Below, piece after piece: positions 10,753 to 20,775 of a DNA stretch of 64,000 bases (positions are counted from its first letter, which is position 1; each line of letters begins with the position of its first letter). A program made the translations under genes and the position numbers. Below the pieces are notes generated by a model. It made no database searches, was not told the DNA's origin, and saw nothing but the letters and a program-made list of their open reading frames with translations. This DNA comes from Thozetella sp. PMI_491 (lineage: Eukaryota; Ascomycota; Sordariomycetes; Chaetosphaeriales; Chaetosphaeriaceae). The DNA is taken from positions 248,001-312,000 of the forward strand of contig MU270087.1 in NCBI GenBank assembly GCA_021432635.1, in the 5' to 3' direction.

Positions 10753-12249
10753 GGATTTAATATCTCACCACTGACAACCGGCGAGACTCCTACAGCGCCA
10801 CAGCCTGATTTACTCTATTTGGTTAGCGTATGGACGCACATGCGTCTTTTCTGCAGGAATTGAATTCTGTTACGGGAGCCTTCCCCTGTGCCCATGCCCA
10901 ATAAGTTCCCGCTGCTGGGCATACATGACGATGAATCAGACGAGCATGCCAATCAACATCAGCCATATCGCAGCTCACCTCCAGTCCTCGACGCAATTAC
11001 GTCTTCAATGCACTTCTCATGCCGCAATCTGCCATTTTAACTGACTTCATCGCCCAATTAGATACTGTAAACACACGGCCACGTTAATTTGCGGGAGTTG
11101 GTCACACCATTGAGGGAAGCGGTGTGACACACCGGGGCCTTAGACCGATATTCGATCGCTTAGACACTAGGTCGCAATTGCGTCCTAACGCAAATATAAA
11201 TAGAGAGGATGAAATGATTCTCTGAAGGTCGGAGGGATAAGTGTGTAGCTGCTTAGGCAGATAGATAAACTATTGAGGCGCCTGGAGCTGCGCCGAGCCG
11301 GACTTGCGAGGCCACGTTCTACACAACTTCAGACACAATCCAAGCCAGCGTTACTTGTTGCCCAAAACCGTGTCCCGGCATATTATTACAGTCAAAAAGA
11401 CTAGTTCGCATTGTTCTCGATCAATGCGAGTTGCCGTCCCAGGTGTGTAAATAGAGATGTTTCGGCAATCACCTTACCCAAGGTACCAAGGTAGTGAAAC
11501 ATGGCCAAGCATGCCCGCCGTCTTGACGGAACAAGAGCAAATATCCGGATGTTATGGTGTTTTTCAGCCTGGGTGGGTTGGGACAGCATTTACTATAAAT
11601 TTGTCGTATTGTGGAAGGAAGGGTCAGGTGTCAACGCGAACAAAAAACATGCTACCAAGATCTTCATCGCGAGGAGGCCTCGCCACCGGATCGCCAGCTT
11701 GCGGCATGTGGATGGGCCGTGTGGGCTGAGCTATGTCGCAAAATTGCACATGATTTAATTCACCGAGTTTGGGGTGGTCTCTGCTTCAAGGCAAACCTTG
11801 CCCGAAGTTGCCGTTATCGCTTTGGCTCACAGGCAAGATAGTCAGGCTAGGCTTCGGGGGCGAAATGAAGATCGACTAACTGTCGCTTGCCTCTCGCCGG
11901 TCCGGTGCTCCCCGATTGGAGGATGGGTCTACGACATACTTGATAAGTGATACTCCTGCCGAACTAACCAAGAGCACATGTGTACATTTCGTTGGGGGCT
12001 GGCCTCCCCTAGCGCTACAGTTTAGGCCCGTTTGCGAACAAGGAACCATAATGACTTCACGCGTGTTTCGCTACAGGCCAACTTTACCGATACACACATT
12101 TCATTTCACAGAAATATCATACCAGCCTTGGCTTCTACGTACATCAACACCTAGAATGACGCGCAAGGCTGGTAGCACACAATCGGGCCCAAGATCGTGG
12201 ATACAGCTTTATTCAAGTTGCTGTTAATACCCTAGATTATGAGGCTATA
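10753..12249. other. Intergenic, no gene seen
   Basis: No domain-bearing frame, signal peptide or convincing splice pattern was found on either strand. It lies 3' of the PLC-like gene. Confidence 0.45.
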
Positions 12250-12727
12250 TTAAATGTTATTTAAAGCGTTTTGTGCCCCAAGGGCATCTCCTTGGTTGAT
12301 CCAATCCAGCTGAAGGGGGAATCGTGTTAGTATAATTCCTGTGGTATAGAGTGATGCGGCTTAGGGGTCTTACAAGGATGAAGTTTGGCACTCTGCCATA
12401 CTCGCCGAGGCAAATATCGGCTTGAGCCACGATGGAGGAAACCGAATTGGTGGTCGAGGCGTCGATCTGGTCTGGGATTTTGATGCCCAGAATATCGTAA
12501 TCTAGGAAGTGATTCACAATGGACATGCGCCCATTGGCGCTCGCACCCGACGGTCGGTCAATGGTGCACTCTGGGAAGGTCTTGTCCGTGGTGTCGTAGG
12601 GGGTCTCAAAGAAGTAGCTGCCGAATTCGTCCAATATGTACGAGACCTGGCTTGTGTCGGCGTGGTAATCTACGAGACAGTTGATAAGCAAGGGCTAGCG
12701 CCGCAGAAAGTAGGCTAAGAGACACGA

Positions 12728-12826
<99 letters not shown>

Positions 12827-13368
12827 GCGCGGATCATGAACGTACCCATGAAGACGACCAGTCTCTTGCCCGAGTCGATCATGGATTGCAGAGTTGGCCA
12901 CTCGTCCAAGGCCAGGGTCGAGCCAGGAGAATAGGCGTACTCATCAAGCCCAACGGCCTCGAAGACACTCGCGTACTGCGTGACGGCTATGGAGTCCCCA
13001 TTGGTGAGGAGCAGGGTGACGACCTCATTCGGGTTGCTATCCATCCAGGTCTTGATCGGGGTCAAGTAGCTCTCCAGGGAGCCGGCATCGAGCTCGAGGC
13101 AGCTGGTGTGGCACATCTCGATCCCGCCGTCCTTGCTGTGCGTCTGGGCCTGGAGGAAGCGAACGCCCATGCTGAGGACGTCGCTGGCCGACTTGTACTG
13201 ATTGTCGGTCGGCAGGATGCCCACGAAGGCGCTGTCGTGGGCGCCGACATAGGTGACGTTGCTGTAGCGCCGGGAGCAAAGGGCGTCGTTGCCGTTGCAC
13301 GCAGCAGCAGCGCCCTGGCCAAACACGGTGAGCCCGAGCAGGGCAACGGTGAGGAGAGGGCCGAGCAT
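12250..13368 (-). CDS. Secreted PLC-like phosphodiesterase (PI-PLC X-type TIM barrel)
   Basis: Three exons (13368-12846, 12669-12374, 12309-12250) give 292 residues with all junctions in phase. The ATG at 13368 is chosen because it starts a signal peptide (MLGPLLTVALLGLTVFGQG); a longer upstream open frame is not signal-like. The mature protein starts CNGNDALCSRRYSNV and carries GAHDSAF, the catalytic-His region of the PLC-like superfamily, then a block FLQAQTHSKDGGIEMCHTSC and the C-terminal IDRPSGASANGRMSIVNHFL and FILLDWINQGDAL typical of fungal family members. In known relatives this fold hydrolyses phosphodiesters; the substrate of this secreted branch is not known to me. Intron 1 (12845-12670, 176 nt) contains a 96-base homopolymer and would be 80 nt without it. 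Intron 2 (12373-12310) is 64 nt. Confidence 0.85.
12730..12825. repeat. Poly(G) tract, 96 bases, inside intron 1 of the PLC-like gene
   Basis: Ninety-six uninterrupted G on the plus strand (C in the sense strand of the gene). It lies between a good GTACGT donor (12845) and a CTCGTAG acceptor (12670). It is either a real hyper-expanded tract or a sequencing or assembly artefact: two-colour Illumina chemistry reads no signal as G. Confidence 0.97.
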
Positions 13369-14232
13369 GGCTGGAGCACGTTTGTCGTGCTTGCTGGACC
13401 GGCGCGTCGCTTGCAATTGGCGGAGGGAACGGGAGGGATCCACCGGACGAGCTGCCAAGCTGTTGTTGACGAGACGGGCAGGACGACTATTTATCGATCT
13501 ACCGGGCGATCTAGATTCAGGCTTGGCATTCGGCCCGGAGGCGTTGCGACGTGCATGGCAGCAACCCCAGAGTCGCAGCGCCAACAAAACGGGGGGGGGT
13601 CGAGGGGCCACTAGGAGTGGTCAGCCGCGCCACGTCCAAAGGGGGTGGCGGTACTATGTATATCGAACAAGCAATCCTCCTGACGTGTAATACTACATAG
13701 TAGGGTACTACTCCGTAAGGAACTGGGAAGGAGGCGGGAGTCGGTGACAAAAGGAGCAGTGCAGGCCGCGCTCTCCCCTCTGCCAGTGTCCACGTACCCG
13801 TGGCAATGTGCAGGGGTGGGATAGGGTCATTAAGCTCGGGTACCTTAGTCAAGGACAAGAGTGTTCGGAGCCTATTGGCTGGCCGACCCCGCATCATAGC
13901 CAGATCCCCTTTCCCGCCCCACCTGCATAGAACGTTAGCGCCTGGAGAGGGAGGCTTTGGAGGGCTCCGGAGTGGCTGGCGCATCACATCTGACAAGGAG
14001 TAGGCGCCATTGTTATCCTCCATCCCTCTCCAATGGGGTAACGGTGTTTGCCGTGTCTGGTCACTCTAACGAGTAATACCAGAGAGGATGGTGTGCCTTC
14101 CCCCGCCCCACCCCCTCTCCTCCACCTCGGGATGCCCCCTTTTCGGTCGACCGAATGCTGTGCCAAAATTGAGAAAGCGGCCGCCACGCCGAACAATCGC
14201 CTTGTCTGTCTAAAATAACCACCCTTTACAAG
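13369..14232. other. Intergenic, promoter side of the PLC-like gene
   Basis: No gene is seen. The stretch holds the upstream region of the PLC-like gene, with short G and C runs near 13591-13600 and 14100, and the 3' flank of the ankyrin fragment. Confidence 0.45.
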
Positions 14233-15051
14233 TTATAACCTGGTCTGGCCTGCAGCACGTAACAGCTGGACCACCGCCTTGTGCCCTTTCTCCTCGGCAA
14301 ATGATAGCGGCGTCTGGCCATCAAGACCACCCTTTATATTTATATCGACGAGGCCTGTGGCTAGTAGCAACTTGACGATCTCCTCGTGCCCGTTCGCGGC
14401 GGCCCATAGCAGCGGCGTTTGGTTATGATCGTCCTTCGCATCGACCTCGACTTGGCCTGTAGCTAATAACAGCTTGACGACTGCCTCGTGGCCATTTCCG
14501 GCAGCCCATGACAATGGTGTCCGACCAAAATTACTCTTTGTATCAATCTCAACCTGGCCGGTGGCTAGTAAGAGCCTGAAGACCGCCTCTTGGCCGCTTC
14601 CGGCGGCCCATGACAGCAGTGTCCGACCAGATTTGTTCTTGGTACCGACCTCGACCCGGCCGGTAGCTAGTAATAGCTTGACAATTGCATCATGGCCTTT
14701 CGTAGCCGCCCATGACAGCGGTGTCTGCCCGTAATTGTCCTTGATATCGATGTTGAACTGGTTCGTAGAAAGTAACAGCTTGACGGTTGACTCGTTTCCA
14801 TTCCCGGCAGCCCATGAAAGCAACGGCCGGTCACGTTTGTTCTTTGCATTGACCTCAACCCGGCCAGTAGCTAGTAACAGCCTGACGACCGCCTCGTGGC
14901 GGTTCGCCACGGCCCATAACAGCGGTGTCTGGCCATAAATGTCCTTTATACCGACCTCGATTGGGCCCGTGGCTAGTAACAGCTTGACGATTGCCTCGTG
15001 GCCGTTCATGGCGGCCCAGGACAGCGGCGTCCGGCCAGAATGATCTTCCAT
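14233..15051 (-). CDS. Ankyrin-repeat protein fragment, 272 residues
   Basis: The minus-strand frame is almost entirely ankyrin repeats of 34 residues, about seven complete copies and a partial last one. Each follows the pattern GRTPLSWAAGNGHEAVVKLL LATG, with variable positions mainly in the loop. There is no signal peptide, no NACHT, HET or kinase part, and no intron. The homology begins before the Met: the preceding codons read ARIKIN, which fits the end of an earlier repeat, and then a stop codon blocks the frame near 15085. The ORF is therefore probably the C-terminal remnant of a longer protein; in fungi such nearly identical repeats usually end NLR-like (NACHT-ankyrin) or other STAND proteins. 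A short free-standing protein is the alternative. Confidence 0.65.
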   Translation of the reverse strand: MEDHSGRTPLSWAAMNGHEAIVKLLLATGPIEVGIKDIYGQTPLLWAVANRHEAVVRLLLATGRVEVNAKNKRDRPLLSWAAGNGNESTVKLLLSTNQFNIDIKDNYGQTPLSWAATKGHDAIVKLLLATGRVEVGTKNKSGRTLLSWAAGSGQEAVFRLLLATGQVEIDTKSNFGRTPLSWAAGNGHEAVVKLLLATGQVEVDAKDDHNQTPLLWAAANGHEEIVKLLLATGLVDINIKGGLDGQTPLSFAEEKGHKAVVQLLRAAGQTRL

Positions 15052-15577
15052 ATTGATTTTTATCCGGGCGGTTTGACTTGTGCTTTAAAGGATCGCCTCT
15101 AAAAGGCCCAGCAGTCGATATATTGATGCCACATGTATCAGTGTGGTCCCTCCTGGCGGACGGTGATTGGAATATGGATCTACCAAATTATACAGATGTG
15201 TCCATACCTCCACAAAGTTTGTCATTCAGACAACTGCGGCTGTAGCGGCCAGTGCCCGCCTGCCAATGCCTTGGCAACCAATCACATCAGAATCACTGCC
15301 GTTTCGAAGACACCCGGTCGGCACCTAGCCTTCAGAGTAAGACGATTGGGAGAGTTCCATCCAATTTGCTATCAGTATCAAACGCTTCTCGTGACACCAT
15401 ACAGGTATACAGACGTACCTAGTTCTACGGTAATTTGGCTTGCGAGGCGATAATTTAGAGAGGATAATATAGCAGCGATATCCAGTTGGGCTGAGAAACG
15501 CGATCGTCGTATAGAAACCACCAAATCAGACCAGGAGATCTCGTGCGATGATGTGGTGTCCCAGGGCAATGCGAACG
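15052..15577. other. Intergenic, no gene seen
   Basis: It should carry the missing N-terminal part of the ankyrin protein on one side and of the oxygenase pseudogene on the other, but neither could be recognised. Both genes look truncated at this interval. Confidence 0.4.
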
Positions 15578-16302
15578 CTTATTCTATTCTCATGCAAAAT
15601 CTTCATGCTCATCGCCCTCATCCTGGAGCTGCTGGAGAACTACCTGGCCGACGTGCATGACTACGATAAAGTATCCGACGACCACCTATGCCACATGATC
15701 TATAACACCCGCACTAATGATGAGTGTGACCGCGTGCAGGCCTACTCGAATGGCAGTCATACCGACTTTGGCAATCTTTGCTGTTTTCGCAGCACGTCGC
15801 GGGCCTGCAGATCCGCACTCCTGAGGGGGAATGGAAGTACGTACGGCCGGTAGATGGCGGAATTGCCTGCAACGCGGCCGACACGCTCACTTTCCTGACC
15901 AACGGTACATGCATTTGCCCTCCTTCCTGCTCATCACCTAAGCCGTCAACTCATATCGATATCCGAGAACGGGGCGCTGACCTGCCATGGTAGGGTCCAT
16001 CAAATCCACTATCCACCGTGTTGTGAAGCCGCCCCAGGACCAGATCCATGTTTCTCGGCTAGGGCTACTCTATTTCAGTCGACCCGAAGACTTCACCCCA
16101 ATGAAGGCAGTCCCATCGCCCCTGCTGGACAGACTGGGGCTTATGTCTGAAGAGGGCAAAGACCCCAGCAAGCCGACTGTCAGCGGGACAGAGTATGTGC
16201 CGGCTAGAGTCAAAGATGGTCCACTATAAACCCGTGCTTGATAAGTGCGCTGGGACCTCTTTCAAGTTCGGAGGACTGAAGGCGCAGAACCGCTACGAAT
16301 GA
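15578..16302 (+). pseudogene. 2-oxoglutarate/Fe(II) oxygenase (isopenicillin-N-synthase-like), frameshifted
   Basis: The C-terminal half of this family is readable in three frames. The first part (from about 15590) has ILELLENYLADVHDYDKVS and SHTDFG, the His-x-Asp iron motif. At about 15776 the frame shifts (net loss of one base modulo 3), and the second frame carries LFSQHVAGLQIRTPEGEW and CNAADTLTFLTNG. A phase-matched intron (15905-15993) leads to STIHRVVKPP, with the distal iron His, and RLGLLYFSRP, the 2-oxoglutarate-binding region. A one-base insertion (extra G at 16218-16219) shifts again, and the final frame reads KPVLDK and ends FKFGGLKAQNRYE at the stop 16300-16302. The N-terminal half is missing. 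The relatives act in secondary metabolism or hormone-like oxidation; this copy cannot make a working enzyme. Confidence 0.75.
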
Positions 16303-16547
16303 CGGCGCCTGGGACGTCCAAAGTACATGGTGGATAGCATTTTGGACGGATTTAATCAACTATACAGCCCTTCGACCTTACGGCCCTGCAGAAAAGGGCG
16401 ATGGGAATTCAAGCTTTGACCTTTGCAGATATCTGGAACCTATCAAGAAATCCCACCAACGCCGTATACTCCTCCGCTAATTACTTGCATGTAACACCGC
16501 CCTGTACCTATACAAGACCAAAGGGGCCGAACCCTGCACCAGCCCAC

Positions 16548-17015
16548 TCATTTGTAATTCATCGTAGCAGCCCGCTTAGACATTATATCCATTGGATGGC
16601 GAACATAAATGCTCTCTGAAAGGGTATACTGTCGCTGTAAAAAGAGAAGTTGGGCAGATTCCGGGGCAACCGGAACCCCTCCTCCTTCCCACTGATCAGT
16701 CCAACTATCAGCTCCGGTTGTTGATCTATGGCTGGAAGTCGAGTGTAGAGGCAGGACAGAGCCGGGGGACGTGGGGTCACGATGTCGAGCGGAGCTTCTT
16801 GCAACCTGATTCCATGGTTCTTTAAGATTCGTGCTGCCCCGGGTGGTATGAACTGAGCGACATCAACGCACCTTGGGTTGTCGGCGACGGAGCCAAGCGA
16901 ATAAAACCACCATTGACGGCGGGAGGGCCACGAAGAGGCCTAAAATGGTCACAATGGCTTCGACGGAGAGTTCCATGATGATGAGACCAAGACTGCTGTT
17001 GACATATGCAGTCAT
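16548..17015 (-). CDS. Small single-pass membrane protein, 133 residues, two exons
   Basis: Exon 1 (17015-16872, 48 codons) encodes an N-terminal hydrophobic segment (LSVEAIVTILGLFVALPPSM, then VVLFAWL) followed by a basic stop-transfer (RRRQPK). A GTGCGT..CAG intron (16871-16806, 66 nt) joins it in phase to exon 2 (16805-16548, 85 codons plus TGA). The tail is Ser/Arg-rich, with SSHRSTTGADSW and QLLFLQRQYTLSES. The long stop-free second exon and exact phase support a real gene. It resembles a group of short fungal membrane proteins of unknown role that share the EAIV..LGLFVALPPS helix; that likeness is from memory. It lies convergent to the oxygenase pseudogene. Confidence 0.55.
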
Positions 17016-17501
17016 GTAGAGGGGTTATACTAAAACACGATAGGGCGGGCGAGAAGAGTGGAAGTGCTGGGCTAAGCTCGACTGAAAGGACTGCTCCCAG
17101 TACTCGTTCATGGGATTGCCATGTACACTCCCAAAGTCTGAGGTTATCGTAGAGCAGGAAACGAGGTCGTGTTGCCTCTCTTATATGATTTCATGGTATC
17201 AACTCTGGCCCTGCGCGGACGAGGCTTGGTGTACTTGGGTACGAGCGAAGTACGTACCCCGCCAAGCCCGACCCACCTTCTGGTTAGTTCTAAATGACCC
17301 ACACCGTTACATCACAAGGTTGAATCACGTAGTCAAAAATGCCCCCCCCAATAATTGTGGTGATTGGAGGGGGGGCATGGGCCCCGCGCATGCCATGTCG
17401 AACGTCCGGACTTGGATTGCAGATATCTGGTTGAAACTGTGGTGCCTTCACTATCATAGGCAAACCCCCCCGCCCGCTGGAGGATGGGCATAGATGGCAG
17501 G
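17016..17501. other. Intergenic with a G/C hairpin
   Basis: No gene is seen. At 17339-17378 a C-run and a G-run form an inverted repeat: ATGCCCCCCCCAAT at 17339-17352 pairs with ATTGGAGGGGGGGCAT at 17363-17378. Confidence 0.6.
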
Positions 17502-17766
17502 CAAGCGGGTGACAAAAAAAGAGGGACTGCAAAATCCCCCTTTCCCACTAAAATCCAAGCACCTCATCAAAGGAGGCCTTGTAATCATTCCAATGTTATA
17601 AACGAAAAAAAAAGCTATTATCAGCACGGAATTTTATCTCAAGGTTTGAATTAGTAATAATATTTTCTTGGATTTTTCTAGGAATTTTAAATGTTTATTC
17701 TACTGAGATAGCTGGCGTTAAAGATTGTGGTATTTCTGCAGCCCCTCTTTTTTTGTCACCCGCTTG
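17502..17766. mobile_element. MITE-like element with 33-bp terminal inverted repeats
   Basis: The left end (17502-17534) begins CAAGCGGGTGACAAAAAAAG and continues AGGGACTGCAAAAT. The reverse complement of the right end (17766-17733) begins with the same 20 bases and continues AGGGGCTGCAGAAAT, so the ends match at all but about two positions. The 200-bp interior is AT-rich and has no coding. Size, ends and lack of coding fit a non-autonomous DNA transposon. No clear target-site duplication is seen in the flanks (gcagg on the left, gtagg on the right), so the superfamily is not assigned. Confidence 0.65.
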
Positions 17767-18929
17767 GTAGGATAAGGCACGGTAACTTCTCTCTGGAAAC
17801 TAGGCCATATGGGTATAAGTCGGCGTGGTGCCTCGTGTAGGTAGTACGTAGGGCCGCCTGGTCTGGGTTGGGATCAGGTTGGATCAGGTTGGTTCGTTTT
17901 GGAGGGGTGGGGGGAGCTGGTCGCCTAGTGCGCTATCCCACTATCCCACCTGTGCGACCGGTCGGTACCTCGCATTACCTTTGGGACTTGATCCATGCCC
18001 GCCTAGCAAGGACCTATCTAGTCAAGGGTAGCTCGCAGCGGGAGGCCAGTTTAGAGGTGGCATTGTGAAGGGATGGGCATGGAAGGGGGGCCCGCAGAGG
18101 ATGTGTGGGCGGTGGCGAGCGAGGAGCGAAGCCTGTCGGAAAAAATAAAGAACAAACATGGCATTCCAAGCCCATGCCGGCGGTGCTCGAGCAGGCCCGG
18201 CGCCGGCCCATGTGATTGGCCACCTGCTCGCTCGGCACGGCCCCTCGAACCCGTAGTAGTTCCCGAGTGCCACAGGAAGCCTAGTCAGTAGACAGACAAA
18301 GAAATGGAGGAGCTCCCAGTAAACAAAAAGATGATGGGGAGCCCCTTTCCAGCTATGGGCCCATTGTAGCGACCCAGGGCAGGGCCTTAATACCTCATGT
18401 ACCTAGGCATCCCCCGTTACCACAGTATTCCATACCTCGCCTGTGCAATGTCCTTCCGTCAGGTCGGGTGTAACCAGGCAAAATTCCCCTGTCCTAGGCA
18501 AATAGTTCCAAGTATGGACATTCTCTGCATACGCTACTTTTCATCTGATCAGTAAATTTGCAACGCTATTCAAGGATATTCTATGGGATAATCAGCTGCT
18601 AGAAACCACTCCCTTGTCTACCTTTTATCAACACTATGCATAGACGCCATCGTAGCCTAAGTAGCTGCCCCTACCCATCTACCGCTAGCAACGTTATTCA
18701 AGAAACACCATCATAGGCTAATTAGCTGCCCCTCCCCTGTCTGCAGCTACAAGCCTTGACACAAAGACACACAGGCGGAGACGCTATCATCCTGTCAAGG
18801 TCGACTCGCAATTAGCTCCTAGCGACTACGCAGCCTATAGAGGTAACTGTTGCAAAAGGATGCCAAACGCTCTTCACGGTAAGTTCCGAGACGCGACCGG
18901 GTATTCAGCTCATCAAGCCACCCCAGGCT
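17767..18929. other. Intergenic with imperfect short repeats
   Basis: No gene is seen. Near 18555-18735 two motifs recur imperfectly: GCAACGyTATTCAAG (about 18559 and 18689) and CCATCrTAGsCTAAsTAGCTG followed by CCCCT (about 18650 and 18709), an old duplicated segment of about 60-130 bp. Confidence 0.5.
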
Positions 18930-20775
18930 TCACCCTCTCGCCTGAACCCCCTCGGGCAGGATATTCCATTGCAGCTCATCGTCTAGCAGCTCAGACATCT
19001 TGGCCCATGCCTCCCGGATTCTTGCCACCTTGGCTTGGTCCCTCGGCACGATATCTGCGTCGAAGTCCTTCGGCCAGGACGCCAAGCCGTCTGTGTTGTC
19101 GTTGAAGCCCGGTACAACCTCCCTGCCCGTGGCTTTGTCCAGGGGCCTGCGGAACTCGAACGCCCAGAGCAGGCGCGAGATGGCAAGGAACAGAGACCGG
19201 TCAGCAATGTGCATGCCGGGGCATACCCGACGTCCTGCGCCAAAGGAAAAGTGGTCGCGCTTGGCAACATCTGAATTGTTGGCCGCTTCGGCAGAGGTCT
19301 GCTCGTCCAGTGCCCAGCGAGTCGGGTCAAACACCTCTGGGTTCGGGTACCGCTCCGGGTCATTGTTCAGAGCCCTAGATATCATAGCGTCAGGACATCG
19401 TTCTCAGCGGGTTCGGACGGCCCAGCCACGCGGGACTCACCAGACGTTACACATGACCTGAGCTCCTTTGGGAATCTTGTACCCGAGATACTCGTCGTCG
19501 CGGATAATGGCATGGGGTATGCCCAGGATGACGGGCGGCATCGTCCGCAAGCTCTCCTTCATGCATCCTCGGATGTACGGCAGATTCGGAAGGTCGTCTA
19601 GCTCTGGCAGGCGTTTACCACAAACCCGGTCGAGCTCTTCTTGAGCAGTCCTGGCGACTTCAGGAAAGCACAACATAGCGCGCACGAACCCAGTGAGAGT
19701 AGAGGCCGTGGTGTCAGAGCCCGCCTCCAGGAGTGTGCCACTGGTGTAACAAGCAATCGCATCCGAGAAACCTTCTTCCTCTTGAGCTTGGATGAGGTCA
19801 ACGCAAAAGCAAGGCTGCAAGCTGGCATTAGTGTCTGTCTCGCAAGGTCGGAGGTAACATCGCTTTTCCTACCTTTGCTGCGCCCTTCTTGACCTTTTCC
19901 CTTATGTTGTCGTAGTGTTCCATGTACAGCTTGAGCTCCTCTTTATGAAGCTTCCGGGCGTGCTTCCTCATGGGGATCACGGCGTCAGGGAGATATCGGA
20001 GCAGCGGGAAGCAGTCGAGTGCTTGCGCGATTGGCGACACTGAGATCCGGCAGAACTCTTCGAAGCCCTGGCCGCTGGTCAGAATGCAAAGACCTTGAGA
20101 TGCTCTGCTACAAACTCAACCCCTACCTCGATCAGCTGCATCAACTTCGGCTCGTCATGGTAGGGTGTGCGGAAGCCAAAGACGATCTGAGTGGTCAGGG
20201 ATGATGTGTAGCGCCGTATGTGCGCCTTGAACAGTTCAGGCCGCTCAACAAAATCCAACAGAAGCCGCTTATTCTCGAGGTCTTGGTAGGCCACATAAGT
20301 GCGTGCTGCGTTGATGTTGAGGCTGTTGTGGACAATTTTGCGCGTTGTCCGCCACATATCGCCGTACTCCTGCGCCGTAAATCAGTCTCCATCAAACGTT
20401 GGCTAGTCCCTGGCGACATACCATGAGCACCATGCGGGCATCCCCACTCAGGAGGCGTGCGAGATACATCTCGGGCCGCGAAGAATAGTAGGCGCTACGC
20501 TTGTCCAGCAAATCCTTGACGGTATGCTGACCAGACAGCACGATTGTCGTCTTCGTCCCCAACATAAGCGAGTATATGGCGCCGTACTCCCTGGACCAGC
20601 GGCGGAACTGCCCGTGGATGTCAGCCTCGGGCATGAGATGGATGTTGCCGAGCACGGGGACGGTGGGCGGTCCCGGTGGGTAGTTCGCCGGCCGCCTTCC
20701 GATCTGGCTGAGCCAGTACAGCGCGGCGAGGCAGGCCGACGCCGCGGTGAGCAGCAGGACTGGCGACAGAGCCAT
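18930..20775 (-). CDS. Cytochrome P450 monooxygenase, 536 residues
   Basis: Five exons join in phase: 20775-20422, 20369-20127, 20067-19873, 19814-19441 and 19374-18930. The ATG at 20775 (context CACCATGG) starts a membrane anchor (MALSPVLLLTAASACLAAL) followed by the proline hinge PPGPPTVPVLGN. The I-helix oxygen-binding motif EAGSDTT is at about residue 294, the K-helix KESLR follows, and the heme loop FGAGRRVCPG has its Cys ligand near residue 440. All essential P450 motifs are intact and the length is normal. The sequence resembles fungal P450s often annotated as O-methylsterigmatocystin-oxidoreductase-like, but the substrate cannot be inferred. No polyketide or peptide synthase lies nearby, so it may act alone or in detoxification. 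Confidence 0.9.

Noticed and set aside
12695-12901. Polyproline open frames across the G tract
   Set aside because: They arise from the 96-base homopolymer, which lies between a good donor and acceptor of the PLC-like gene. The protein family continues in phase only if the tract is spliced out.
13289-13690. Long plus-strand frames over the PLC-like gene (12886-13690)
   Set aside because: They mirror the GC-rich codons of the real minus-strand gene, which has a signal peptide and family motifs.
18930-20775. P450 plus the oxygenase pseudogene and broken regulator as a biosynthetic cluster
   Set aside because: No backbone enzyme, transporter or further tailoring gene is present, and two of the three genes are broken and spread over 19 kb.
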